Source: Nisaea sp. (GTDB taxonomy: Bacteria; Pseudomonadota; Alphaproteobacteria; Thalassobaculales; Thalassobaculaceae). Taken from it: a DNA stretch of 64,000 nucleotides. The stretch spans positions 1,488,001 to 1,552,000 of the forward strand of contig NZ_JAXMNY010000001.1 in the NCBI RefSeq assembly GCF_034670185.1. The letters run 5' to 3'. The first letter of the stretch is position 1. Every line of letters begins with the position of its first letter. This document shows, piece by piece, positions 25,901-34,058 of this stretch. The position numbers were made by a program, and so were the translations under genes. The notes under the pieces were generated by a model. That model was not told the origin of the DNA, did no database searches, and worked only from the letters and a program-made list of their open reading frames with translations.

Positions 25901-26476
25901 AGGATCGGTGAAATGACGCTGGATTTCGACATACAGCCGATCATCGAACAGCGCTTTCAAATCCAGCAGCGCGGTTTCCGCCTCTTCCGCTCGGTTATCC
26001 AGCAAAAGCCGTCCGACCTTCCCTTCGGGCCCGCCGGTCAGCGCAATCAAACCGTCACTCCGTCCTTCCAGATCCTCGAACGGTATCTGCGGGGACTCGC
26101 CCGGGTCGGTCTTGGTGAAGGACCGGCTGATCAAATCCATAAGATTGCGATAGCCCGCATCGGTCTGGGCAATCAGCACGATCTGATCGGTCTGGTTCGG
26201 AGTGTGGGCCGTGCCGCCGACAACCTTGAGACCGCTGCGCGGCTCCGTATCTGGCTGACGGATGGCGATCTGCGCACCGACAATGGGCTGCACACCCGCG
26301 CCGGAAGCTGTCACCGCGAATTCGAGCGCGCCGAACAGATTGCCGCTGTCGGTCATCGCCACCGCCGGCATTGCGTTCTTGGTCGCGAGCGAAACCAGCT
26401 CCTTGCCCTTGATCGCACCTTCGGCGAGCGAATAGGCGGAATGGACGCGGAGATGGACAAAATCAGCGTGAGACAT
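22979..26476 (-). CDS. dnaE: DNA polymerase III alpha subunit
   Basis: Replicative C-family polymerase, 1165 residues, with the usual order of domains. An N-terminal PHP domain starts FVHLRVHSAYSLAEGAIK. The catalytic core follows with GPGRGSGAGSLVAYSL and MPDFDIDFCQDRR, which carries the catalytic aspartates, then MIYQEQVQQAAQRLSGYTL in the fingers. An OB-fold comes near the C-terminus (RIILAGIVVGSRVRTSSRGN). Length and order are those of the DnaE1 replicase rather than the error-prone DnaE2. Confidence 0.98.
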   Translation of the reverse strand: MSHADFVHLRVHSAYSLAEGAIKGKELVSLATKNAMPAVAMTDSGNLFGALEFAVTASGAGVQPIVGAQIAIRQPDTEPRSGLKVVGGTAHTPNQTDQIVLIAQTDAGYRNLMDLISRSFTKTDPGESPQIPFEDLEGRSDGLIALTGGPEGKVGRLLLDNRAEEAETALLDLKALFDDRLYVEIQRHFTDPERRTEAPFLDLAYKHDIPLVATNECMFATEAMYEAHDALLCIAGRTVIGNPNRRRVTPHHRFKSAEEMRELFSDLPEAADNTMVIARRCSFMPEKLAPILPPFETVGGRNEAEELRAQAEEGLKKRLEGYVFTDEMDEAARAEVAKPYHERLDFELGIIEQMGFPGYFLIVADFIGWAKEQNIPVGPGRGSGAGSLVAYSLLITDLDPLRWGLLFERFLNPERVSMPDFDIDFCQDRRGEVIDYVQQRYGRDKVAQIITFGKLQARAALRDVGRVLEMPYGQVDRICKLVPNNPANPVTLAEALDVEPELRRQQKEDEEVGELIRISLQLEGLYRNASTHAAGVVIGDRPLHELVALYQDPNSDMPATQFNMKWVEQAGLVKFDFLGLKTLSVLQNAVDLLKRRDIDIDLSQVPLDDRPTFEMLGRAESTGVFQLESTGMRDVLRRMKPDRFEDIIALVALYRPGPMANIPKYIACKHGEEQPDYMHPVLEPVLKETFGIMIYQEQVQQAAQRLSGYTLGGADLLRRAMGKKIKEEMDAQRETFVNGAVEQNVKAEKASEIFDQIAAFAGYGFNKSHAAAYALVAYHTAYLKANYPVEFLAASMTYDMNNTDKLNVFRQEIQRLGIDLLGPDINKSFVDFVPEIGPNGELAIRYALTAIKNVGEGAMEALIKERTENGPYKSINEFASRIDGSVVNKRLMENLVRAGGFDCLTMNRGQLFESVEKIMRHANAAAAERSSDQVSMFGGSAGESEPDIALADRLDWPAMERLKEEFDAIGFYLSAHPLDAYGASLERLGVVRSDQIVATVKAKGNSARIILAGIVVGSRVRTSSRGNRYAFVQLTDQAGVTEVTVFSEVLAVNRDLLEAGQSLLVKADAKIEDEGIRLTVSRIEALDKAVSGTAAGLKIYLRDKDPIPHICEMISKEKPGRGKVKLVVDTDNEEVEVALARTYTISPNFRAAIKSLPGIVDARDI

Positions 26477-26582
26477 GCGGCCCTCTTAACAGCAGGTCTG
26501 CGATTGTTTCACAGCGCTGCGGGAGCGTCAGCATGAACAACAGACGAACACCTGATTTTCACTCATAAAAATCTGAATTTAC

Positions 26583-27332
26583 TTACTTAATAGATTTTAG
26601 AGTGCCGTCCCGTAATTCCACGATCCGGTCCATGGAGCGGGCGATCTCGAGGTTGTGTGTGGCGATCAGTGCTGCGATTCCCGTCGCCGAAATGATCCGG
26701 CGGAGCTGCTTGAAAACCTCCTCGGCGGTATGCGGATCGAGGTTACCCGTCGGCTCGTCGGCCAACAATACAGCCGGAACATTTGCTATGGACCGAACGA
26801 TCGCGACCCGCTGCTGCTCACCGCCGGACAGTTTCGCCGGACGGTGGGTTTCGCGATTTTCCAGACCGACTAGCTCAAGCAATTGCCGGGCCCGGTCCCG
26901 CGCCTCGCTTTTCGACAGGCCGGAGATCAGTTGCGGCATCATCACGTTCTCGAGCGCCGAGAATTCCGGCAGCAAGTGATGGAACTGATAGACGAAGCCG
27001 ATACCGTCGCGCCGGATCCGCGTGCGTTCAGCTTCGCTTGCCTGACTGCAATACTCGCCCTGGAAGATGACTTCCCCGGTGCTCGGCGGCTCCAGCAGGC
27101 CAGCGATATGGAGCAATGTAGATTTACCCGCACCCGACGGCCCGACAAGCGCCGTAACCTCGCCGGCTTTGAGGCTGAGATCGATATCGCGCAGAACCGT
27201 GAGGGTTCCTCCTGCCTCCTTGAAGCTGCGGGAAACTCCGCGCAGTTCGAGAACGGCATCGCTTGTCGCACCGCCGCGGGCAATGCGCTCGATCTCCGAC
27301 ATCTTTTGCCCGTCCGGCCCCGAATCACTCAT
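26583..27332 (-). CDS. lolD: Lipoprotein-releasing ABC transporter, ATP-binding protein
   Basis: ATPase of the Lol complex that extracts outer-membrane lipoproteins from the inner membrane. The 249 residues contain the Walker A motif GPSGAGKST, the signature LSGGEQQR and the Walker B VLLADEP. A LolD-typical region FVYQFHHLLPEFSALENVM is present. The start overlaps the end of the permease gene by 8 bases. An N-terminal extension of about 25 residues precedes the ATPase fold. Confidence 0.95.
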   Translation of the reverse strand: MSDSGPDGQKMSEIERIARGGATSDAVLELRGVSRSFKEAGGTLTVLRDIDLSLKAGEVTALVGPSGAGKSTLLHIAGLLEPPSTGEVIFQGEYCSQASEAERTRIRRDGIGFVYQFHHLLPEFSALENVMMPQLISGLSKSEARDRARQLLELVGLENRETHRPAKLSGGEQQRVAIVRSIANVPAVLLADEPTGNLDPHTAEEVFKQLRRIISATGIAALIATHNLEIARSMDRIVELRDGTLKSIK

Positions 27333-28569
27333 AGCGAAGCGCCTCCACCGGATCGAGCCGGGACGCGCGCCAGGCCGGATAGATTGTCGCGGCGAAGGAC
27401 AGGAACAGCGCCATGGAAACCACGGTAATAACCTCGAGGGCGTCGACTTCGGCCGGAAGCTTCGACAGGAAATAGATTTCCGCCGAGAACAGTTCGGTTC
27501 CCGTCAGGCTCTGCAGGGCTTGCCGTATGGTTTCGATATTGTCGCAGAAAACCAGCCCGAGGATGGTTCCGCCGATCGTTCCGATCACACCGATGCTGGC
27601 CCCGGACATGAAGAAAATCCGCATCACCATGCCCTTGGACGCTCCCATGGTGCGCAGGATGGCGATATCCCGCCCCTTGTCCTTCACCAGCATGATCATC
27701 GAGGAGATGATGTTGAAAGCGGCGACCAGGATTATCAGCGTCAGGATCAGGAACATGACGTTCCGCTCGACTTCCAGCGCATTGAAAAAGCTGGAATTCT
27801 GCTGCTTCCAGTCGAGCGAGTAATTGTCTGCACCGATCACCTTGCGGAGGGGCAGCCGGACAGCATCGACCTGTTGTGGGTCGCTCACCATCACCTCAAC
27901 CGCGTTCACGGCATCGCCGCTCTTGAAGAAGGTCTGCGCGGCCTTCAGCGGCATATAGATGAAAGTGTTGTCGTATTCATACATGCCGACATTGAACAGG
28001 GCCGCGACCGTGAAAGCCCGCATCCGCGGCACGCTGCCGATCACCGTTGTCGTCGTGCTGGGCGATATCAGCGTGATCTTGTCACCCACCCCAACCCGGA
28101 GACGGCGCGCCAGCCGGGCCCCCATGATCACGCCGCTCTTGCCACTGAATTCCTCCAGCGATCCGGCGGTGATATTATCGGGAACGATCTGCCGGCTGAG
28201 CAGTGCACTGGCCCGGAGACCGCGCACCAGAGCGCCTGAGGCGATGCCGTTCGCCATCGCCATGACCTGGCCCTCGAGCTGCGGTGTGACCGTTAGCACG
28301 CCCGGTATTTCACCGATCCTGACCGCGAGATCGTCGAACCCCTGAATCGGCGCGCCCTTGCTGTAAACCGACATATGACCGTTGAGACCGAGAATCCGAC
28401 CTACCAGCTCTGCCCGGAAGCCGTTCATCACCGACATGACGATAATCAGGGTCGCCACTCCGAGGCCGATACCGAGCAGGGAAAAACCCGCGATGACGGA
28501 GATAAAGCCTTCCTGGCGGCGGGAGCGCAGATACCGCATGGCGACCATGCGCTCGAAAATGCCGAACAT
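27325..28569 (-). CDS. lolC: Lipoprotein-releasing ABC transporter permease LolC/E
   Basis: Membrane component of the Lol lipoprotein export system. The ATG at 28569 gives MFGIFERMVAMRYLRSRRQ, the classical LolC/E start; the frame reads open upstream without conservation. Four membrane helices are seen: one near residues 22-48 and three in the last 150 residues, with a large periplasmic domain between. A single LolC/E-type gene is common in alphaproteobacteria, where it may act as a homodimer. It is 414 residues and lies between proS and lolD. Confidence 0.94.
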   Translation of the reverse strand: MFGIFERMVAMRYLRSRRQEGFISVIAGFSLLGIGLGVATLIIVMSVMNGFRAELVGRILGLNGHMSVYSKGAPIQGFDDLAVRIGEIPGVLTVTPQLEGQVMAMANGIASGALVRGLRASALLSRQIVPDNITAGSLEEFSGKSGVIMGARLARRLRVGVGDKITLISPSTTTTVIGSVPRMRAFTVAALFNVGMYEYDNTFIYMPLKAAQTFFKSGDAVNAVEVMVSDPQQVDAVRLPLRKVIGADNYSLDWKQQNSSFFNALEVERNVMFLILTLIILVAAFNIISSMIMLVKDKGRDIAILRTMGASKGMVMRIFFMSGASIGVIGTIGGTILGLVFCDNIETIRQALQSLTGTELFSAEIYFLSKLPAEVDALEVITVVSMALFLSFAATIYPAWRASRLDPVEALRYE

Positions 28570-28595
28570 TAAGAACCCCTTAGAACCGGACCCAT

Positions 28596-29915
28596 TCAGG
28601 AAGCAAATCTGTTCAGGACTGCTTCCGGTGTCATTTCCTCGACGTCGCCGCTCTTGCGGTTCTTCACCTCGACCACACCGGACTTGAGCCCGCGCGGTCC
28701 GACAAGGATCTGCCACGGCACGCCGATAAGATCGAGATTGGCCATCTTCGCGCCGGGACGCTCGTCCCGATCATCAATCAACGTCTCGATACCGGCCGCC
28801 GAGAGCTTGGCATATAGGTCCTCGCAGACCGTTGTGCATCCCTCGTCATCGGTTTTCAGATTGGCTATGCCAACCGTGAAGGGAGCGACCTGCTCCGGCC
28901 AGATGATGCCCTTGTCGTCGTGGCTCGCTTCGATGATCGCACCAACTAGCCGGGATACCCCGACTCCATAGGAGCCCATATGCACCGGCACGTCCCCGCC
29001 TTCCGGCGCCGAGACCGTAGCCCCCAGCGGTTCCGAGTACTTGGTGCCGAAATAGAATATCTGGCCGACCTCGATACCCCGGCGTTCCTTCAGGTTTTCC
29101 TCGGGCACCGGTGCCTCGCCCGGAACGTGCTTCTCGTCAGTCGCGGCATAAAGTGACGTATAGCGTTCGACGATACCGTTCACTGCATCCATGTCCGCGT
29201 AATCCACGGTCATGTTGGCGAAATCCTGATTCTCCCAAGCCTGGTCGTAGAACACACCGCTCTCGCCCGTATCGGCGAGGACGATGAATTCATGGGAGAG
29301 ATCGCCGCCGATCGGGCCGGTATCGGCCTTCATCGGGATCGCGCTCAGCCCCATGCGGGCATAGGTCTTCAGGTAGGCGACGAACATCTTGTTGTAGGAA
29401 TCGACTGCGCCTTCATAGGTCGTGTCGAAGGAGTAATTATCCTTCATCAGGAATTCACGTCCGCGCATCACGCCAAACCGGGGCCGCACCTCGTCCCGGA
29501 ACTTCCACTGGATGTGATAGAGCATCAGCGGCAGCGCCTTGTAGCTGCGCACATGGGTCCGGAAGATGTCGGTGATCAGTTCCTCGTTGGTCGGCCCGTA
29601 GAGCATGTCGCGCCCGTGCCGGTCCTCGATCCGCAGCATTTCCTTGCCGTAATCGTCGTACCGGCCGCTTTCGCGCCAGAGATCGGCCGACTGGATGGTC
29701 GGCATCAGCACTTCCTGGGCACCGGCCGCGTCCTGTTCCTCGCGAACGATCTGCTCGATCTTGCGCAAGACCTTGTGGCCGAGCGGAAGCCAGGAATAAA
29801 TCCCGGCACTGGCCTGCTGAATCATCCCCGCGCGCAGCATCAGGCGGTGGGAGACGATCTGCGCCTCCTTAGGATTTTCGCGCAGCGTGGGCAGAAAATA
29901 AGCGGAAAGACGCAT
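28596..29915 (-). CDS. proS: Prolyl-tRNA synthetase, short form
   Basis: Class II synthetase that charges tRNA(Pro). At 439 residues it lacks the editing (INS) domain found in the roughly 570-residue form, which is usual in alphaproteobacteria. Motif 2 and 3 regions are visible: QIQWKFRDEVRPRFGVMRGREF-type segment near residues 130-150 and GSYGVGVSRLVGAIIE. The C-terminal anticodon-binding domain is present (LIDDRDERPGAKM). It is 26 bases upstream of lolC, an order frequent in this class. Confidence 0.96.
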   Translation of the reverse strand: MRLSAYFLPTLRENPKEAQIVSHRLMLRAGMIQQASAGIYSWLPLGHKVLRKIEQIVREEQDAAGAQEVLMPTIQSADLWRESGRYDDYGKEMLRIEDRHGRDMLYGPTNEELITDIFRTHVRSYKALPLMLYHIQWKFRDEVRPRFGVMRGREFLMKDNYSFDTTYEGAVDSYNKMFVAYLKTYARMGLSAIPMKADTGPIGGDLSHEFIVLADTGESGVFYDQAWENQDFANMTVDYADMDAVNGIVERYTSLYAATDEKHVPGEAPVPEENLKERRGIEVGQIFYFGTKYSEPLGATVSAPEGGDVPVHMGSYGVGVSRLVGAIIEASHDDKGIIWPEQVAPFTVGIANLKTDDEGCTTVCEDLYAKLSAAGIETLIDDRDERPGAKMANLDLIGVPWQILVGPRGLKSGVVEVKNRKSGDVEEMTPEAVLNRFAS

Positions 29916-30017
29916 GGAATCCTCTGTGGTCTGGAAGTCTTATCCCTGACCGCACGTGGCGGCACAACAGGGCGGCAAAGCGCCGCGACACTCTATGGAA
30001 AGGCTTTTCGGCTGTCC

Positions 30018-30049
30018 AAACGAAAACGCGGCCGGAAAGCCGGCCGCGT
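30018..30049 (-). terminator. Terminator downstream of the MarR gene
   Basis: A 10-bp stem (ACGCGGCCGG / CCGGCCGCGT) with a 4-base loop occupies 30026-30049. On the minus strand it is followed by TTTTCGTTT. It lies about 50 bases after the MarR stop codon. The other strand also has a T-rich flank, so it may act in both directions. Confidence 0.85.
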
Positions 30050-30097
30050 GTTCGTTTGTTTAGTCGACATTCCGGGGATGCCTGAACTGCCCTGGCA

Positions 30098-30619
30098 TCA
30101 ACCTGGCGGCATACCGCCTCGGATGCCGAAATTTAGGAGCCCCATCCAGAAGCGCTCGAGCTCACGGTAAACCGTGCTCGACTCGGTCAACCGTTCGGGA
30201 CTTCCGCCAGTTTCTCCGAGAGCTGCAGCATGACGATCAAACATTTCGGTGACAAAGCCGCAGAGTTCCAGCCCCTTATCGGAGAGCTTCACCCTGATCG
30301 AGCGTCGGTCATGCGCGGATCGTTCCTGCGCGAGATAACCGTTCTCGACCATTTTGCGGACGTTGTAGGAAACGTTCGAGCCGAGATAATAACCCCGGTT
30401 CGTCAGCTCCCCGACCGTCAGTTCCTCGTCCCCGATATTGAACAATATCAAGGCCTGGATGTTGTTGATGTCTTCGATCCCCTTCCGGTCGAGCTCCATC
30501 TTCACAACTTCAAGAAATTGCCTGTGAAGACGCTCGATCAGTTTGATCGCTTCCAAGTACTCGTTTTTGATCGCGGAAGGGTCCGCCGTATTCCGGTCCG
30601 GTGTCGTCACGCCCGACAT
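30098..30619 (-). CDS. MarR-family transcriptional regulator (LdtR-like)
   Basis: A 173-residue winged-helix regulator. ALILFNIGDEELTVGELTNRGYYLG and NVSYNVRKMVENGYL contain the helix-turn-helix, and SAHDRRSIRVKLSDKG forms the wing with its conserved DRR. The GYYLGSNVSYN recognition helix resembles the alphaproteobacterial LdtR-type MarR proteins that control cell-wall or stress genes; this assignment is tentative. It has its own promoter with a palindrome over the expected start site, which suggests autoregulation. Confidence 0.85.
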   Translation of the reverse strand: MSGVTTPDRNTADPSAIKNEYLEAIKLIERLHRQFLEVVKMELDRKGIEDINNIQALILFNIGDEELTVGELTNRGYYLGSNVSYNVRKMVENGYLAQERSAHDRRSIRVKLSDKGLELCGFVTEMFDRHAAALGETGGSPERLTESSTVYRELERFWMGLLNFGIRGGMPPG

Positions 30620-30642
30620 AAGCCTCCGAACTCCAATATTAG

Positions 30643-30683
30643 GTATGAATTCGATACAATAGTGCTCGTTCTTGTAGCGTCAA
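30643..30683 (-). promoter_or_regulatory. Promoter and candidate operator of the MarR gene
   Basis: On the minus strand TTGACG (30683-30678), a 16-base spacer and TATTGT (30661-30656) form a good sigma-70 promoter. The partial palindrome GTATCGAATTCATAC (30657-30643; outer arms GTAT/ATAC) overlaps the -10 end and the expected start point. A GGAGG site precedes the MarR start about 25 bases further on. Binding by the MarR protein is inferred. Confidence 0.55.
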
Positions 30684-30701
30684 AAAGACGTAACACGCAA
30701 C

Positions 30702-31583
30702 CTAATTGCCGCGAAGTTTCTTGAAGACAGCAGAGAAATCGAGTGCGCCATTACCCTCTGAGACGAAGTTTCCGTAGAATTCCGCCGCCTTTTTCCCCAT
30801 AGGGGTTGTGGCTTTGGCAGATTCCGCGGCCTGTTGCGCTAGGTCGAGATCCTTCAACATCATGGCTGCGCTGAAGCCAGCCTGGTACTCCCGATTCGCC
30901 GGAGACGTCGGAACCGGACCCGGAACAGGGCAATAACTGGTCATCGCCCAGCACTGTCCGGAAGACTTCGAGCTGATATCGAAGAGCTTCTGACGATCAA
31001 GGCCGAGCTTGTCCGCAAGGGCGAAAGCTTCGGATACGGCAATCATGGAAATGCCGAGCACCATGTTGTTGCAAATCTTCGCCGCCTGACCGCTTCCGCT
31101 GCCGCCAGCATGGACAATCGTCGCGCCCATCACATTGAGGAATGGGCTGGCACGCTCGAATGCCGCATCGTCGCCACCGACCATGAAAGTCAGCGTGCCG
31201 GCTTCTGCCCCACCGGTCCCGCCGGAAACCGGCGCATCCAGCATCGGGAAGCCTTTGGCCGCCGCGTCTGCCGCGACAGCACGCGAGGTATCGACGTCGA
31301 TGGTCGAACAATCGATGAAGAACGTCCCCGGAGCCGCGTTCGGGAACACACTTTCCTCATAAACCGCCCGGACATGTTTGCCCGCCGGCAACATGGTGAC
31401 CACCACTTCGGCGCCGCTCACCGCTTCGGCGGCGCTTGCTGCTGCGGTGCCGCCAGCAGCTGTCAGCTTTTCCAGACTCTCCGAAGAGAGGTCAAAACCG
31501 CGCACTGCATGGCCCGCGCCGAGCAGATTCTTGGCCATCGGCAGGCCCATATTGCCAAGCCCGATAAATGCGATGGTGGTCAT
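30702..31583 (-). CDS. mmsB: 3-hydroxyisobutyrate dehydrogenase
   Basis: NAD-dependent enzyme of valine catabolism that oxidises 3-hydroxyisobutyrate to methylmalonate semialdehyde. The 293 residues have the Rossmann motif FIGLGNMGLPMAKNL, the substrate motif DAPVSGGTGGAEAGTLTFM and the catalytic lysine in GSGQAAKICNNMVLG. It lies 35 bases after the HIBYL-CoA hydrolase gene, so substrate supply and use are in one operon. Confidence 0.93.
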   Translation of the reverse strand: MTTIAFIGLGNMGLPMAKNLLGAGHAVRGFDLSSESLEKLTAAGGTAAASAAEAVSGAEVVVTMLPAGKHVRAVYEESVFPNAAPGTFFIDCSTIDVDTSRAVAADAAAKGFPMLDAPVSGGTGGAEAGTLTFMVGGDDAAFERASPFLNVMGATIVHAGGSGSGQAAKICNNMVLGISMIAVSEAFALADKLGLDRQKLFDISSKSSGQCWAMTSYCPVPGPVPTSPANREYQAGFSAAMMLKDLDLAQQAAESAKATTPMGKKAAEFYGNFVSEGNGALDFSAVFKKLRGN

Positions 31584-31618
31584 GTGTTAGCTCCCTCGTC
31601 CTTATTGTTTTCTTGAAA

Positions 31619-32686
31619 TCAGAGCCCGATCTTGCCGTCAGGCGCGAAATAGGCCGCAACCGCCTCCGGCGTAACCGCCTCCAGTGTTGACGGCGACCAT
31701 TTTGGCGCCCGGTCCTTGTCGACCAGAAGCGCCCGCACACCCTCAAAGAAATCCCCGGCGACCAAGAAGCTCTGAACCATGGTGAACTCCATCTCCAGAT
31801 CCTCGGCAAGGCTGGCACATCGGGCGCCCCGGCGCAGCATCTCGAGCGTCACCTTGAGGCTGGTCGGAGAGCGATGCTCAAGCAAGGCTGCGGTCTCTTC
31901 GCCAAAGTCGCCACCAACCGCCTTCAAAGCCGCGATGATGTCCTCTACCCGGTCATGGGCGAACGCCTTGTCAATCAGCGCACGGCGCTCCGCCAGCGGC
32001 GCATCGCCGCCGGAAGCCGCATGTTCGGACAACAGAACCGAGATCCGGCCCGCCGCGTCCCCCTTGAAGTCGAGCGCCAACAGTTCCGCCCGCAACGCCG
32101 GCAGCCTGTCGCTGGGCACAAAATGCGTCGCCGCCTTGATGTAAAGGCAATCCGCCGCCTTCACCGGCGCACCGGTAAGCGCCAGATAAGTCCCGAGCTC
32201 GCCCGGGCAACGCGGCAGGAACCAGCCGCCGCCAACATCCGGGAACAGGCCAATGCCGGTTTCCGGCATGGCGAAGAGTGTGCGTTCAGTCGCGATCTGG
32301 AAAGTGCCGTGCACCGAGATGCCGACACCGCCGCCCATGGTCACGCCGTCAAGCAGCGCGATATATGGTTTGGGGTAGTCGGAGATCGAGCGATTCAGAC
32401 GGTATTCTTCACCGAAGAAGTCCAGCATCAGCTGGGTCGGCTTGCCCGTCTCGCCCTCTTCCAGCCGAGAGCGTCGCACGGCGACGACGTCTCCACCGGC
32501 GCAGAAGGACTTTTCTCCGGCGCCCTCGATCAGGACAGCCCCGACATTCGGGTCTTCGGCCCAGGCATCAAGCTGGACCTGCATGGCCCGGATCATTTCC
32601 AGCGTCAGTGAATTCAGGGCACGCTGGCGATCCAGGGTAATGCAGCCGATGGAGCCCTGGATTTCAAAACGAACGTCGTCAGTCAT
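31619..32686 (-). CDS. 3-hydroxyisobutyryl-CoA hydrolase (enoyl-CoA hydratase family)
   Basis: Crotonase-fold enzyme of 355 residues. The length, the MGGGVGISVHGTFQIATE segment, and MPETGIGLFPDVGGGWFLPR are those of 3-hydroxyisobutyryl-CoA hydrolases rather than the shorter hydratases (about 260 residues). It releases 3-hydroxyisobutyrate for MmsB. The ATG at 32686 overlaps the stop of the acyl-CoA dehydrogenase by four bases, which decides the start over an ATG three codons earlier. Confidence 0.92.
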   Translation of the reverse strand: MTDDVRFEIQGSIGCITLDRQRALNSLTLEMIRAMQVQLDAWAEDPNVGAVLIEGAGEKSFCAGGDVVAVRRSRLEEGETGKPTQLMLDFFGEEYRLNRSISDYPKPYIALLDGVTMGGGVGISVHGTFQIATERTLFAMPETGIGLFPDVGGGWFLPRCPGELGTYLALTGAPVKAADCLYIKAATHFVPSDRLPALRAELLALDFKGDAAGRISVLLSEHAASGGDAPLAERRALIDKAFAHDRVEDIIAALKAVGGDFGEETAALLEHRSPTSLKVTLEMLRRGARCASLAEDLEMEFTMVQSFLVAGDFFEGVRALLVDKDRAPKWSPSTLEAVTPEAVAAYFAPDGKIGL

Positions 32687-33834
32687 TGATTCCATTCCGT
32701 GAGGAGTTTGCGCGCAATGATCACGCGCATGATTTCGTTGGTGCCTTCGAGGATCTGGTGAACACGCAGGTCGCGGACCAGCCGTTCGAGCGGGAAGTCA
32801 CCAAGATAGCCATATCCGCCGTGAATCTGCAGCGCCTCGTTGCAGATTCGCGAGCAGAGATCCGTCGCCAAGCGTTTCGCCATGGCGCAGTGCTTGGTCG
32901 CATCCGGGGTCTTCCGGTCCAGACTGTCCGCCGCCCGGTGCACCATCAGCCGGGCCGCATCCAGTTCCGTCGCCATGTCCGCTAGCTTGAACTGAATGGC
33001 CTGGAATTCATTGAGCTTCTTGCCAAACTGGGCCCGGTCAGCGGCGTAAGACAGCGCCGCTTCCAACGCCGCGCGGGCACCGCCGAGGGAACAGGCGGCG
33101 ATATTGATGCGGCCACCGTCAAGCCCGGCCATGGCGATCTTGAAACCATCGCCCTCGTTACCGACGAGATTGTCACGCGGCACCGGGCAATCCTCGAAAT
33201 TCACCATGGAAGTGTGCTGGCTGTGCCAGCCCATCTTGCGTTCCTTCTTGCCGAAGGAGAGCCCGTCTGTCCCGCTTTCCACCAACAAGCAGGAGACACC
33301 ACCGGCCCCGTCACCACCGGTGCGCGCCATGACTGCGTATAGATCGCTGGTCGGCCCGCCGGAAATGAAGGCTTTGGCCCCCGTCATCCGGAACGTGCTG
33401 TTGCCTTCCGGCGTAGCACGGGTCTTCAGCGATGCTGCGTCAGAACCGGCGCCCGGCTCGGTCAGACAATAGCTCGACATCATCTCCATGCTGGTCAGCT
33501 TCGGAAGGAACCGCGCCCGGACCTCGTCCGAGCCGAACCGGTCGATCATCCAGGAGACCATGTTGTGGATGGAGATATAGGCCGCGGTCGAGGGGCACCC
33601 GGCGGAAAGTTCTTCAAAAATGATCGCCGCATCGAGCCTGCTCAGGCCAGAACCACCATGCTCCTCGCCAACATAGATCCCGGCCAGCCCGAGTTCCGCC
33701 GCCTTGCGAATCTCCTCGACGGGAAAAATCTCTTCCTCGTCCCAGCGCGCGGCGTTCGGGGTAAAATGCTCTGCCGTGAAAGCGCGGGCCACATCCTGAA
33801 TGGCGCGCTGTTCCTCGTTCAGTTGGAAATCCAT
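32683..33834 (-). CDS. Acyl-CoA dehydrogenase, likely isobutyryl-CoA dehydrogenase
   Basis: FAD enzyme of 383 residues. YCLTEPGAGSDAASLKT and QIHGGYGYLGDFPLERLVRD are family signatures, and HQILEGTNEIMR holds the catalytic glutamate. The substrate is inferred from the operon: the next two genes act on 3-hydroxyisobutyryl-CoA and 3-hydroxyisobutyrate, so oxidation of isobutyryl-CoA from valine is most likely. A dedicated short enoyl-CoA hydratase is not in the window. Confidence 0.92.
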   Translation of the reverse strand: MDFQLNEEQRAIQDVARAFTAEHFTPNAARWDEEEIFPVEEIRKAAELGLAGIYVGEEHGGSGLSRLDAAIIFEELSAGCPSTAAYISIHNMVSWMIDRFGSDEVRARFLPKLTSMEMMSSYCLTEPGAGSDAASLKTRATPEGNSTFRMTGAKAFISGGPTSDLYAVMARTGGDGAGGVSCLLVESGTDGLSFGKKERKMGWHSQHTSMVNFEDCPVPRDNLVGNEGDGFKIAMAGLDGGRINIAACSLGGARAALEAALSYAADRAQFGKKLNEFQAIQFKLADMATELDAARLMVHRAADSLDRKTPDATKHCAMAKRLATDLCSRICNEALQIHGGYGYLGDFPLERLVRDLRVHQILEGTNEIMRVIIARKLLTEWNQ

Positions 33835-34058
33835 CTACAATTCCTCCATGGCCGGCCGTGTTCTAGACAGCACGCGTTCGGGCGGCGGATCATAGGCGGC
33901 ACCCTGCCGGTGTTCAATGCTTGCGCCAGTTCCCCTTTGGGCATCCCGGTCACCTGCAACGGCCCGTGCGACAACCGGTGCCTTTTCACCGGCCTCTCTC
34001 CGCTTTACCATCCGTTGCGAGAGAAACGCCTGCTGGTTAACGAACAAGGCTCAAGAAA

